A DNA stretch of 64,000 nucleotides, taken from assembly GCA_037039685.1 (NCBI GenBank), contig JAWNGF010000005.1, positions 1,488,001 through 1,552,000 on the forward strand, given 5' to 3'. The notes under the pieces were generated by a model. That model was not told where the DNA came from. It saw only the letters and a list, made by a program, of their open reading frames with translations, and made no database searches. This stretch comes from Ceratobasidium sp. AG-K. Lineage: Eukaryota; Basidiomycota; Agaricomycetes; Cantharellales; Ceratobasidiaceae. Of the stretch, positions 31,491 to 43,389 are shown piece by piece (within the stretch, counting starts at the first letter, position 1; every line of letters starts with the position of its first letter). Made by a program: the position numbers and the translations under genes.

Positions 31491-33544
31491 CCATCCAATG
31501 GTTAATTCTCTCCGTTCTCCCATCTGTTTGGGGGTGATAGGCAGTGCTGAAACTCAGGCTAGTTCAAATTCTCTCATAGATGGCCTTCATTAGTCTTGAA
31601 TTGAAAGTAGTTCCCCAGTCAGAGATAGTGCTTTTTGGGAAACCGTGTAACTTCCAAACATTTGTGACAAAGAGATTTGCAAGGTTGCCTGCTGTGTGAG
31701 ATTCCTGGCAGGGTATGAAATGTGCCATTCTTGAGAATCAATCAACTACCACCATGATGCTATCCAACCCTTTGGACTTTGGTAATTTTACCACAAAGTC
31801 AAATGCTATATCTTCCCAGGGTCCTCTTGGAACATCCAGTGGCTTGATCAGAACTATAGATTTTGATCCCTTTGTTCATTGGCAGATTTTGCAGGATTCC
31901 ACGTATCTGTTTACGCTTTGCTTCATCCCTGGCCAGAAGTATCTTCTTGATATCAGTTCCAAGGTTCTAGCTTGTCCTTGATGACCTGCAATTTTAGAGT
32001 TGTGGTGTAAGCGCATGATGGACAGTCTGGCTTCCTTATCTTCCGGGATGTAAATCTTTCCTTTGAACCATATTAGTCCCTCCTTGAAGTTGTAATCCTT
32101 CACACTATGTTGCATGGATTTTGGTAACATTTCCCTTGATTTGCAGATTTCCTTGATTTTTGCCAGTCCTTCATCAGTTTCCTGCCCTTCCTTGATGGTT
32201 GCTTTAATATCTGTGTCCATCTGCCCCATAAATCCTTTAAACTTTTCGGCAGATATCATAACTTGTTCAGGTGTGGGGATATCCTTGTGGTCTGATCCCC
32301 TAGACAAAAGGTCTGGTTTAGATGAAAGGATACCAGGGCAGTATATGATATCAAAGTTGTAGGAAGCCAGTAGTTGATGCCATCTTGCGTTCCGGCGGTT
32401 GAACGTTCTTGCCTCTTTCCAGAACTGTAGGTTCCTATGATTGCTGTAGATAGTGATAGGATCCTTTGTTCCCTCAAGGTATAGCCTGCAATGTGTCAAT
32501 GAGTCTATGATTGCCATAAGTTCTTTGTCATGGACCTCATAGTTGAGCTGGGCCTTGTTGAAGGATTTTGACAGGAATGCTATAGGGTGTAGGTAGCCAT
32601 CGTCCTGCCTTTGAGATAGAATTGCCCCCATTGCTACTCCACTTGCATCCATTTCCAGGAAGAATGGTTTGTTAGGATTAGGGTGGCATAGTGTGGGTTC
32701 TGTGCTAATTTCTGCTTTCAAGGCATCAAAAGCTTCCTGTTGATTGTTCTCCCATTCCCATTTGTTGTTCTTTCCTGTCATGGTTGTCAAGGGCTTTGCT
32801 AATTGGCTGAAATTTGGTATGAATCTTTGGTAGAACTTTGCAAATCCTAGGAATGCTTGAACCTGTTTGACCATTTTAGGTTCTTTCCATTCCTTTATTG
32901 CCTTGATCTTTTCTTTGTCCATTGAGATGCCTAAATGACTGATTCCAAGTCCAGTGTATGTTAGCTTGGTGACAAAGAATTCGCATTTTGGGAGTTTTGC
33001 AAAAAAGTTTTCATCCAGTAAGATCTTCAACACCTTCCTGACATCCACAGTATGTTGACTTCTGTCCTTAGAGAAGACCAAGATGTTGTCAATGTATACT
33101 ATGATGCATACATCACTAAGGTTGTGGAAGATGTGGTTCATGTATCTTTGGAATATGGCGGGTGCGTTTTTTAGTCCAAATGGCATGACAATGTATATGA
33201 ACAGGCTTTCCTTGGTTCTGAAGGCTGTCTTCCATTTGTCCCCTTCCCTGATTCTGATGTTGTTGAACCCCATCCGCAGATCAATCTTGGAGAGAATCTT
33301 TGCGTCCTTGATTTTGTCCAAAAGATCTTCCATTAAGGGCATGGGGAATCTGTTGTCCTTTGTAATGGTGTTTACTCCTCTGAGATCTTGGACAAGCCGT
33401 AACTGGCGTACTGCTTCTGGGTTTTTTGGGTCAATAGGCTTTTTAACAAAGAAACAAGGTGAAGCAATAGGTGATTTGCTAGGTTGGATTTTCCCAGCTG
33501 CAATTTCCTTGTCCAGGTATTCCCTTAGTGCAATTGATTTGGCT
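31491..33544 (-). pseudogene. C4 pol, first piece (integrase to RT)
   Basis: Minus-strand family C pol from the integrase core (31491) back to the start of RT. It includes the integrase zinc finger (HHNSKIAGHQG), RNase H (EMDASG) and RT. The RT box reads YIDN (GACAAC, 33085-33090) rather than YIDD. Stops break the integrase end. It is cut at 33544 by the F2 5' LTR. The part from about 32290 to 33544 is present a second time at 47414-48690. Confidence 0.88.
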
Positions 33545-33966
33545 TGTCACAACCTTTTGTTTGCCTCGTTTGTTGCTCTGTTTGGTCTTGTTCTGCTCAC
33601 CTTGGCGCATTCAGTCGCTATTATGTAAGCCATCACCGCGGGACATGCTCGCCTGGCTAGCTTCACTTGTTCCTTGTTCTCCATGGACTTGCCACGCCTC
33701 CGTTGTTCTGGCCTTGCTTCTCTTGGACTCCTGCTTTCTCCCCTTTGTTGCATACTCTCTATTGTACATAGCCACAGTAGATAGTACATATACCAGCAAT
33801 ACAAGTCTTGCTACCACAAGACTTGTTCTCCTGTTGTTTCCCCATCACTTGTTGCGCAACTCACATAGGCCTTAGTTGCTGTCCATTCGACCTTTGCCAT
33901 TGTCCCAACCCCCATCCTCACTGCCTGTGGAGTCTCGGCCTCCAAGGTTTGGCTAGGGTTGTGACA
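33545..33966 (+). repeat. F2 5' LTR
   Basis: 422 bp, TGTCACAACCTTTTG...AGGGTTGTGACA, with a TATA-like TACATATA near 33785 and AAGACTTGTTCT (33818-33829) about 34 nt below it. The left flank is C4 pol. Confidence 0.92.
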
Positions 33967-33968
33967 CT

Positions 33969-33980
33969 AGAACAAGTCTT
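33969..33980 (+). promoter_or_regulatory. F2 primer-binding site, self-priming type
   Basis: AGAACAAGTCTT, two bases after the LTR, is fully complementary to AAGACTTGTTCT at 33818-33829. Confidence 0.75.
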
Positions 33981-34562
33981 CTTGCCTTTGTTGTGGATAC
34001 AGCCTTTGTTGCTGTCGGAACCAGGTTTATCATCACTGGGTTATCTCTGAGCACTGCTCACCTTCACCATTGATAGCTAACACCCCTATCTCTCTCCTGC
34101 ATCATTTACATGTTGAGGCATATTGCAGCTTGCATCCATTAGCACGTTGACAACGTCCCCTATCCTCTGATATCACTGAACCGTTGCCACCTAATCAGGA
34201 AGCGCTGCTCATATATTCTATTGGACCAAGGACCTCTGACACTTTTGCCTTGAACCTATCGTCAACTAGGTTCCCCCTTCTATCTATCTCTACCCAGGGG
34301 ACTTTTCATTTTTGATAATCAACACTACTAGCCATATTTGGTTGCAGCGCACCAGGAAGCGCATTTATTATAGCTCATGTTGGTTTACCCACAGGGGGAA
34401 TTGGTTTCAGGACGCATCAGTAGAACTTTTGGCCTAGGACGCTCAACATCCCAGATTCCAAGTGCAACCGGCATCATGTCAGGCAAGACAGGGACCTCTT
34501 GATCAGATCCTACAGTTCAGGGAACCAAGCTGTATCAAGTATCATTTGGTGTAGGAGCCCCA
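33981..34562 (+). other. F2 leader, no clear gene
   Basis: About 580 nt between the PBS and gag. Unlike the B1 leader it contains several ATGs and no long frame. I see nothing else in it. Confidence 0.6.
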
Positions 34563-36020
34563 GTGGCTACATTGTTGCCACCCAATGCAAACCGCAACAA
34601 CGCCTCCATGCGCACTGGGGATCTCCAAGCCCCAGAGCCAGAAGCAAGTGGACGAGTGGAAACCAGACCATCAGACCAATATATCAAGAGCCATCTAGAA
34701 AGTGGTCAATGGTACAACACTTGTGGGACCACCAATGAGGATATTGCTGCCTTCTTACTTAGAATTGCACAACAAGTCGAAATCACTAGTAGACATGTTG
34801 ATAATATCCACCAATGGATACTCTACAATTCAGGGGATGGCAACCTAAATCTTCAAAACATTCAAGCCACTCAAGCCAAGATTCAAACCAATCAAGCGCT
34901 CCTCAACACTATGCAAAACAATATGGACAGTCTGATTCACCAGGCCAGGGGACACGCTTATCAGCCTGGTAACCAAGGAAGAAAGGGAAATCTCCACGCA
35001 TTGCAACCTCAGGGCGGGACCCCTCTTAATCAACAAGCACTAGGGAGGTCTATTGGGCAATTTACACTTGGTCCAGCCCCAGCGGCTCCACCTGCCACTA
35101 GCAGTACTCCTGTTGCCCCCCAGACTTCCAAGAAGAGTCCGGCCAGCAAACCCCCTGAATACAACAGCAAACGCAGTCAGAAGGCTAGGGATTTTACCTT
35201 TGCCTGCAACCTCTACATCAGTACCTTGGACCTGCGTTACAATACAATGGATCAGCAGATCCTCTTCATCATTTCATACCTGAGGGGGGAAGCCAGGGAA
35301 TGGATTTGTCCTTTCCTTGAACAGGAAATGGCTGGTGCCCCTCAACCAATCCTTAACAACATGACCCTTTTTGAAGAAGCCTTCAAAGAGGCCTTTGGCA
35401 AGGTAGAGCAAGCGGAAGTTTACCAGCAGAAATATCGAAATCTAAAACAAACCAAGTCAGTGATCAATTATATCTCAAATTTCCGAACTTATTCCAGTGC
35501 TCTGGGCTACAATGAGACTACCCTCAAAGACAATTTCTATTCTGGCCTCAAGGACAAAATCCAAGATGTCATGTCAATTCAAAACATTGATTGCCACGTT
35601 GTTACCCTCACACAGTTGATGAATCATGCGTCTAGGATTGACGCAAACCTTATTGCACAAAATTTGGGGAAAAAGGCCAAGGGCCCAGAGAAGGCAACAC
35701 CGAGCAGAACCTTCAAAAAGGTGACTGCAAGCGCAACAGCGCAGAAGACGGAATTCAAGGAAGGGGACAAGATTTACACCATGGGACCAAAAGGCGCAAC
35801 CAGGGGACAAATTACAAAGATTGGCAAGAACAAGAAAGGGTTCAAGATTCCTACTATCAAATGGGAAGACAGACCTGAAAGCAAACTTCCATTCCCCTAC
35901 TTACGCTTAAACACTTGCACAGTGGCAGGAGTTGAGGTGGCAGCGTCCAGCAGTTCGGAACTCACCTGTTACCTCTGTCAAAAGAAGGGTCATATTGCCA
36001 AAATTGCAGTGTCAAAATAG
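34563..36020 (+). pseudogene. F2 gag, frameshifted at the zinc knuckle
   Basis: 485 codons from ATG 34563. It has an N-terminal helical segment (LNTMQNNMDSLIHQ), a Pro/Ala-rich linker, a capsid-like domain (KARDFTFACNLYIS; FEEAFKEAFGKVEQ; YISNFRTYSSALGY), a basic linker with an SH3-like segment (KEGDKIYTMGPKGATRG) and a CYLCQKKGHIAK knuckle. One base is missing near 36000, so the last Cys and the true C-terminus are read out of frame. In the restored phase the end reads ESGKGSV, with TGGAAAA (36052-36058) before the stop and the -1 frame open into pol. Confidence 0.88.
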
Positions 36021-36114
36021 CCGCTTTGGAGGAAGTTTGTGATGAGGAATCTGGAAAAGGCAGTGTCTGAAGGGAGCATCAGGCGCCCTGAAGACAGAAT
36101 TAGATTGTGTTGCT

Positions 36115-38643
36115 ATGGAGAATCAAAACAAGTCTGTAAACAAAATATATTTATGTTCCACCAAATACGCAGACCAACTCTGTGTGCCAATAACAATCAA
36201 AAGCCTGAAACACCTTATCACAGTTGCTATGATTGACTCTGGTGCCTCCGGAAACTTTGTTAATTCCAAATATATTGCTAGACATAAAATCCCTACAAAA
36301 AAGAAGAAAGTGGCACGGTGGGTGCAGGTCATTGATGGACGGCCAATAGCAAATGGACTTATTGAGTGGGAGGCTACCTTCCAAATTATTATGAACAATC
36401 ATGTGGAGGAAATCACTTGCAATGTAGCGCCTTTGGGACGACACACAGTAGTCTTAGGCATACCATGGTTGAAAAAGCATAATCCACAAATTGATTGGAC
36501 AGGAGGAACACTAGAATTCAATTCACACTTCTGTGCGTCCAAATGTCTTTATGGAGAGTGCAGCGCATTAGAAGGGGGGGTAGTGGGAAAACTTCCCAAC
36601 GAGTATCTGGAGTTTCAGGACGTTTTTGTTGCAAAAGAAGTTGATAAACTCCCACCACATCGACCCTATGACCTCAAAATTGAACTGGAACCTGGCGCTA
36701 AACCCAAGATTGGGGTGGTCTATTTGTTAACCAAAGAAGAAGACCAAATCCTGAAAGCATGGATTGACAAAAACTTGGAAAAGGGATTCATTGTTCCATC
36801 CACCTCTGAATGGGCGTCACCAGTCATGTTTGTCCGTCGCCATGATATTGACGGCGTTCCCCAACTACCAAGACTGTGCATGGACTACAGGTACTTAAAC
36901 AGGTGGACAAAGAAAAACCGTTACCCACTCCCAAGGACTGATGATCTCATCAAACAAGTTAAAGGAGCCAAGATCTTCACCAAATTGGATTTAAAATCTG
37001 GTTACAACCTGGTCAGGGTTGCTGAAGAAGACGTATACAAAACAGCATTTAGAACAAAATATGGCCTTTATGAAACCAAGGTCATGCCGTTTGGTCTGAC
37101 CAATGCACCAGCAACCTTCCAGAACATGATGGACGCAGAATTCAGGGATATCAAAGGAGTCTATGTGGAAATTTACATTGACAACATCTTGATCTTCTCC
37201 AAAAACCCAGAAGAACACCCTGCTCATGTCAAAGAAGTACTGTGTAGACTACAATGGATGGGCCTCTATTGCTCCCTCAAGAAATGTTCATTCCATGTGC
37301 CAAAAGTGGACTATTTAGGCTTGGTAATTTTGGGAGAAGCAGTTGAGATGCAGGAAGAAAAAGTGTTGGTAATCAAAAAATTGCCAGTTCCAAGGAATGT
37401 TACCAATGTTCAAACCTTTCTGGGATTTGCAAACTTCTACAGGCAGTTCATCAAGGGTTATACGCACATTGCCAGACCCCTCTATGACCTCACTATGAAA
37501 GGGAAACCTTGTGAATGGAATGCAGAGACACAGGCTAGCTTCAAAGGAATGATCCAGGAATTTCTACAAGCACCCATCCTGTTACAACCGGATCAAGAAA
37601 AAGGGTTCATCATTGAATGTGAAGCATCAGACAAAGCCACGGGAGCGGTCCTTAGTCAATATGGAACAGATAGCAAACTGCATCCTGTTGCTTTCATGTC
37701 CAAGAGCCTATCACCAGCAGAGCAAAACTACAATATTTTTGATAAGGAACTCCTAGCAATTATCAAAGCTTTCAAGGAATGGCGTCATCTATTGGAAGGA
37801 ACAGAAATTCCGGTTCTACTCATCACCAATCATAAGAATCTAGAGTATTTCATGACCTCCAAAGTCCTCACCAAGTGTCAAAACAGATGGGCAGTCTTCC
37901 TGTCAGAATTCAATTTCCAGATCAAATATTGGGCTGGCGGACTCAATGGAAAAGCCAATGCACTCAGTCGGCGGAGTGACCACAATCTAGAAGGGGGGGT
38001 AGTCCCTCAAAAACCCCTACTTGCACCTCACATCTTCATCAATTTGGCCAAAGAAACATCTACTGGCATAGCATCAACGGCGGAAATTCACACTTCCATT
38101 CAAAATCAGCTGCCAAGTGACAAATACACCCAGTCCATTTGGGCGTTCCTCAGCAATCAACCCAAGAAAGCACCTGCCATGGTCCAGAAGGAATTTGAGG
38201 ATTGGAAGATCCAAAATAACTTGCTATACAGGAAAGGTTGGGTCTATGTTCCTAGCAACAACAAGCTCAAGCAACAAATCTTGGAACTCCATCATGACAA
38301 CAAGGCAGCTGGTCACATGGGGCAAGCAAAGACTTTGGAATTGATCAAGCAGGAATACTGGTGGCCATCAATGAAGGTGTTTATCAACAAATACATGTCA
38401 CCCTGCAACTTGTGCCAACAAAGCAAACCAATCAACCAGCGCCCCCTAGGAGAATTGCAACCACTAGAGCTCCCCTCTAAACCCCGGCAACACATTTTGG
38501 TTGATATGATTGTCAAACTACCCCTATCAAGAGGCCTAGACTCTATTCTGGTTATTGTTGACACACTCACAAAAATGGCACACTTCATTCCCTGTACCAA
38601 GAAGATCACATCCCCCAAGTTAGCAGAATTGTTCATGGAACAC
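36115..38643 (+). pseudogene. F2 pol, first part (protease to integrase)
   Basis: Open frame from ATG 36115 to the C2 insertion. Protease AMIDSGASGNFVN; RT LCMDYRYLNRW and YIDN (GACAAC at 37180-37185 where YIDD is expected); RNase H ECEASDKATGAVLS, with the catalytic Asp replaced (EC-E-A); integrase zinc finger (HHDNKAAGHMG ... CNLCQ) and start of the core (VDMIVKLPLSRG, VDTLTKMAHF). The C2 TSD AACAC (38639-38643) ends it and the frame resumes at 45870. Altered RT and RNase H residues suggest it was inactive besides being split. Confidence 0.9.
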
Positions 38644-39102
38644 TGTCATAAGCTTCTTCTTGGTGGCTATGAGAGGAGCCGCGATGGAGAGTGGACGGCA
38701 CTAAGACCTAAGTGACCTCTTGAACCGCAACACACTTAAGCGTCTGTAGGCTCTTGAGGGTAGGGGTGGTTCTAAGTGTCACTCAAAGGGAATGTTTTGA
38801 CGAGACAAAACAAGCTGGGTTTACCAGGCTTGTTGGTCCTCTATATATATATCAAAAAAGGGCCAAGTCATACAAGGCGCAGCCACACGAGTCAAACAAG
38901 AAAGCCAGTCAGGAGTGTCCGTGTGAGTCATGCTGTATAAACAGACATGACTCATACAAAGCACAGCCGTGTTACACAATGTAACAGAATAACCACAAGA
39001 AGGTGGCAACGCAGCAAACGGAAACGGGGAACGTAACACAAAGAGGGAAGACAGGCGGGCGCGACAGCGGGCAAGTCCAATGGAGTGAGCTAGCTCATGA
39101 CA
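38644..39102 (-). repeat. C2 3' LTR
   Basis: 459 bp, plus-strand TGTCATAAGCTTC...GCTCATGACA. The PPT on the sense strand is TTAGGGGGGAGTAA. Confidence 0.96.
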
Positions 39103-39143
39103 TTACTCCCCCCTAAGAGTCCGTTTGGGGGACCTGAACGGAC

Positions 39144-39911
39144 CTACTGTACTGCGCAGTCCCTTTCCTTCTTTAGCATATGCTCTTCCAACCCCTCCTT
39201 GTCCTCCAAGGTCAGGTCGATGGGATTGAAGCTGGTATTTCCTGGTTCGTCCGAGAATTTCTCCCATTCTTCCCAGGTTTCCTCCTTCGTCCAGTCTGCC
39301 TTGGTCCAGTCCAAAACCCTCTTCTGGACCTCCACAAACTCCTCGTCCCATTGTCGCACATTGGGCTCTGCCTCCTTCCATGCCGACACGTCAGTCTCCT
39401 CCCTCTTCCACCAGTAAGGTTCCCATTCGATCTTCTCCTTCTGGTATCTGCCCCTCTCCATCCTCCAGTCGCTCAGGTCCTTCTCGTAGTTGGCGTCCCA
39501 AGCGTTGTTCCACCTGGGTCGGAGTGTTGGTGGTCTACCATCGTATCCTGGCACCCACTCGCTTGAGTATGCCCCTTCTTGTCCCCATTCCACGACTCCA
39601 AGCATATGGGTGGAAAGGAGGACAACCTCCAAAACCTGGAATGCTGCGCACCCTTGACACACAAAGATGTCCCTTTGTAGGAGTTGCATGCGTGTCGGCC
39701 ATTTCTTTCCAACCCACTGGAATTCTCCCAGGTCCGAGTGCAGAATATTGTCCAACGCCCTAAAGTGCATTCTGCCAGAGCTTTGTTGGGACCTTTTGAA
39801 GACGTTGAGAGCGGCCCCAGCATCCAGGATCCTCGCCGTAGCGAATGCTGGTCCTTCCAGAACGCGGGTGAGGTTGCTGGCGATGGTGGAGCGGGTGACG
39901 GCAGGCATTGT
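39144..39911 (-). CDS. C2 third ORF (ORF3), intact, 255 aa
   Basis: The only unbroken family C ORF3 here: ATG at 39909-39911 (MPAVTRSTIASNL) to a stop at 39144. Order: N-terminal segment with FATARILDAGAALNVFKRS, a WVGKKWPTRMQLL segment, CQGCAAFQVLEVVLLS (39611-39664), GVVEWGQEGAYSSEWVPGY, a Trp-rich charged helix region (WKEAEPNVRQWDEEFVEVQ; DWTKEETWEEWEKF) and a C-terminal FNPIDLTLEDKEG, SIM-like. It has only two closely spaced Cys and no membrane span or signal peptide. It is in the -1 frame relative to pol. I do not recognise the family. Conservation in C1, C3 and C6 and a related core in A1 argue it is real. Confidence 0.85.
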   Translation of the reverse strand, partial: TMPAVTRSTIASNLTRVLEGPAFATARILDAGAALNVFKRSQQSSGRMHFRALDNILHSDLGEFQWVGKKWPTRMQLLQRDIFVCQGCAAFQVLEVVLLSTHMLGVVEWGQEGAYSSEWVPGYDGRPPTLRPRWNNAWDANYEKDLSDWRMERGRYQKEKIEWEPYWWKREETDVSAWKEAEPNVRQWDEEFVEVQKRVLDWTKADWTKEETWEEWEKFSDEPGNTSFNPIDLTLEDKEGLEEHMLKKERDCAVQ

Positions 39912-40054
39912 CGGCAACAGAGAAGATTTAGTGAGTAGAGCGAGGAGCGAAGATTGGAGTAGTTGCAAGTTTTGCAGATATCACTACCGGTTGTTCCCTT
40001 CCTTCCTTTTATCTTTCCTGGGACATAGTTGGACGGTGTTGGAGCCTCAGGGTG

Positions 40055-43000
40055 TCAGCGTAGCAAGTCCTTGATGATCTTGGACAGGTGGCCAAAATCT
40101 TCTGCCCTTTGTTCTGTGTCTTCTTCGTCCCCATAACCCTTCCATCTGACCCTGTAGAAAAGCCCGTCCTTTGTTTCCTTCCAATCCATGATTTTTTCTA
40201 CTTCGTATTCCTCTTCTCCTTCTTCCGTTATGATTGGCGGTGGTCGGGGTTGGTTACGGCTGAATTCAGTGTCCTCTTTGTAAGGGCTGAGCAAATCGAT
40301 GTGAAAAACAGGGTGCACCCTCATTGTTGCCGGCAAATCAAGCTCATAAGCATGTGACCCTATCTTTCGCTTCACAATAAATGGCCCGTGCTTTTTGTTA
40401 TCCAGTTTCTTTGATGGTCTTTTTGTTTGAATGTTCTTTCCCAGCAGCCATACTAGATCTCCTTCTTGGTACTCGTTCTTTGGCTCTTCTTCTGGGAGCC
40501 TCTGGGTTTCCATTGATGCAATTGCTTCATCGTGGATTTTACGCCATTTTCCTGTGATGTTGTTTGCTTCCGGAACCGCTGATTCATCTGTTGAGATGTT
40601 CCACAGTGGTTCCCTCCCGTAGACAATTTCGAAAGGGGAACTACCCGTTACGCGGTGCTTCTGTAGATTATAGCTGAATTCCGCAATTGGTAATAAGTCC
40701 GCCCAATCATCCTGCCGGTAGTTGACGAACGATCGTAGCCAGCCTTCCATCCATTGATTGATTCTCTCTGTTATTCCATCTGTTTGGGGGTGGTAGGCCG
40801 TACTGAACCCTGGGCTAGTTCCAATTTTCTCATAAATGGCTTTCATAAGTTTGGAATTGAAAGTAGTCCCTCAGTCTGAGATCGTGCTCTTTGGAAAACC
40901 GTGCAGTTTCCAAACATTTGTGACGAAAAGATTTGCAAGGTCGCTTGCCGTGTGAGATTCTTTGCAGGGTATGAAGTGCGCCATTCTTGAGAATCGGTCC
41001 ACCACTACTAAGATGCTATCTGATCCTCTGGATTTTGGTAATTTCACTATGAAGTCGAACGCTATGTCCTCCCATGGTCCTTTTGGAATCTCCAGAGGCT
41101 TGACTGGAACTATTGATTTTGATCCCTTTGTCCGTTGGCAAGTTTCACAGGATTCCACGTATCTGTTTACGCTTTGCTTCATTCCCGGCCAGAAGTATCT
41201 TCTCGATATTAGTTCCAAAGTTCTAGCTTGTCCTTGATGACCCGCGATTTTTGAGTTGTGGTGGACTCACATGATGGCCAGCCTGGCTTCTTTATCTTCA
41301 GGCACGTAAATTCTTCCCTTGAACCATAAAAGTCCCTCTTTGAAATCGTATTCTTTTGCACTGTGTTGTAGGGCTTTTGGTAGCGTTTCTCTCGATTTGC
41401 AGAGTCCTTTGATTTGTGCCAACCCTTTGTCTGTTCCTTGTGCCTCCTTGATAGTCTCTATGATGTCTGTGTCTACTTGTCCCATAAACCCCTTGAACCT
41501 TTCGACAGATATCATAACTTGTTCAGGCGTGGGCGTGTCTTCATGGTCTGGCCGTCTTGACAATAGGTCCGGTTTAGATGACAGGATGCCAGGGTGGTAT
41601 ATGATGTCAAAGTTATAAGAAGCAAGCAATTGGTGCCATCTTGCGTGTCGACGGTTGAATGTTCTTGCTTCCTTCCAGAACTGTAGGTTCCTATGATTGG
41701 TGTAGATGGTGATAGGGTCCTTTGTTCCTTCAAGGTACAGCCTCCAGTGTGTTAAGGATTTTATAATTGCCATAAGTTCTTTATCGTGGACGTCGTAGTT
41801 GAGCTGAGCCTCGTTGAAAGATTTTGAAAGAAAGGCAATAGGGTGTAGGTAGCCATCCTCTTGCCTTTGTGACAGGATTGCTCCCATCGCTACTCCACTT
41901 GCGTCTGTTTCCAAGAAAAAGGGTTTGTCCGGGTTCGGATGGCGTAGAGTTGGTTCCTTGCTGATTTCCGCTTTTAGGGATTCAAACGGTTCCTGTTGAT
42001 CGTTTCCCCATTCCCATTTGTTCTCCTTTCTTGTTAAGGTTGTCAGGGGTTTTGCTAATCGGCTGAAATTTGGTACAAATCTTCGGTAGAAATTTGCGAA
42101 TCCTAGGAATGCTTGGACCTGCTTGACTGTTCTTGGTTCCTTCCATTCCTTTATTGCCTTGACCTTTTCTTCGTCCATAGAGATGCCCGAATCGCTGATT
42201 CCAAGTCCAGTGTATGTCAATTTGGTGACAAAGAATTCTCATTTTGGAAGCTTCGCGAAAAGATTTTCCTCCAGTAAGATTTTTAGTACTTTTCTGACAT
42301 CCACGGTATGTTGGCTTCTGTCCTTAGAGAATACTAGGATGTCATCAATGTAAACTATGACACATACGTCGATAAGATCATGGAAAATGTGATTCATATA
42401 TCTCTGGAAGATGGCGGGCGCGTTTTTTAGTCCAAAAGGCATGACAACGTATTTGAACAGTCCTTCTTTTGTTCTGAAAGCTGTTTTCCATTCGTCACCT
42501 TCCCTAATTCTGATATTGTTGAAACCCATGCGTAGATCGATCTTGGAGAAAATTTTTGCGTCCTTGATTTTATCCAGGAGATCTTCCATTAGAGGCATAG
42601 GGAATCTGTCGTCCTTTGTAATGGCGTTTACTCCTCTGAGGTCTTGAACAAGTCGTGGTTGGCGTACTGCCCCTGGATTTTTTTGATCGATAGGTTTTTT
42701 GACAAAGAAACAAGGTGATGCGATAGGTGACTTGCTTGGTCGAATCTTTCCTGCTGCGATTTCTTCATCCAGGTATTCTCTTAGTGCAATTGACTCTGCT
42801 GGAGAGAGTGGGATAGGTCTGGCCGGTTTTGGCAGTTCAGCTCCTTCCCTGAAGTCGATGGCGCAGTCGTATGGACGATGATCTGGGATCCTTTTGAACT
42901 TCTCTTCACTGAAGACATTGGCAAATTCCTTGAATTCCTCGGGTAGGTCGTCTATGGAGGCCGTTTTTGCTTGGATGGGTTCTGGCCGCCACGATATGTG

Positions 43001-43387
43001 CTTCGTTTTCCAGTCGATGACCGGGTTTGCTTCTTCTAACCATTCCAGTCCTAGGATAAGCTTAGTTTCCCCAGTAGGCATAGCAAAGAAGACTTGTTTG
43101 AAGGTTCTTCCTTCCACGTCTAGTTCCAGCTTAGCTTTGAAGCGTATTTGGTGAGAGAGTTCCTTCCCCTGGATACCGATTACTTTTCTCGGAGTGGACA
43201 GTTCTATGAGAGGAATATTGTTGGATCGAGCCCAAGAGATGTCCAAGAAATTCCTAGATGCTCCAGAATCGATGAGAGTTGGGATAAGTTCTGTGATTCC
43301 GGCAACGTTTGCGTAAACAATGGTTGACTCATTTGTTCCTCTAAAGTACATTGTTTCCGTTGCCGGTTTTTTGGTCTCTCCACACAC
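40055..43387 (-). pseudogene. C2 pol, stops
   Basis: Family C Pol in one frame with stops near 40870 (SD-stop-GTT, from a likely CGA), 41265 (CGA likely) and 42237 (LPK-stop-EFF, where kin have Cys). Protease LIDSGASRNFLD, RT LVQDLRGVNAI and YIDD (GAT-GAC, 42341-42346), RNase H ETDASG, integrase zinc finger and core, and chromodomain (YRVRWKGYGDEEDTEQRAED) are all visible. It ends about 140 nt before the ORF3 start, earlier than in C1. Confidence 0.92.
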
Positions 43388-43389
43388 AG

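Noticed and set aside
39144..39911. ORF3 as a retroviral envelope gene
   Set aside because: It has no signal peptide, membrane span, cleavage site or cysteine pattern of Env in any copy.
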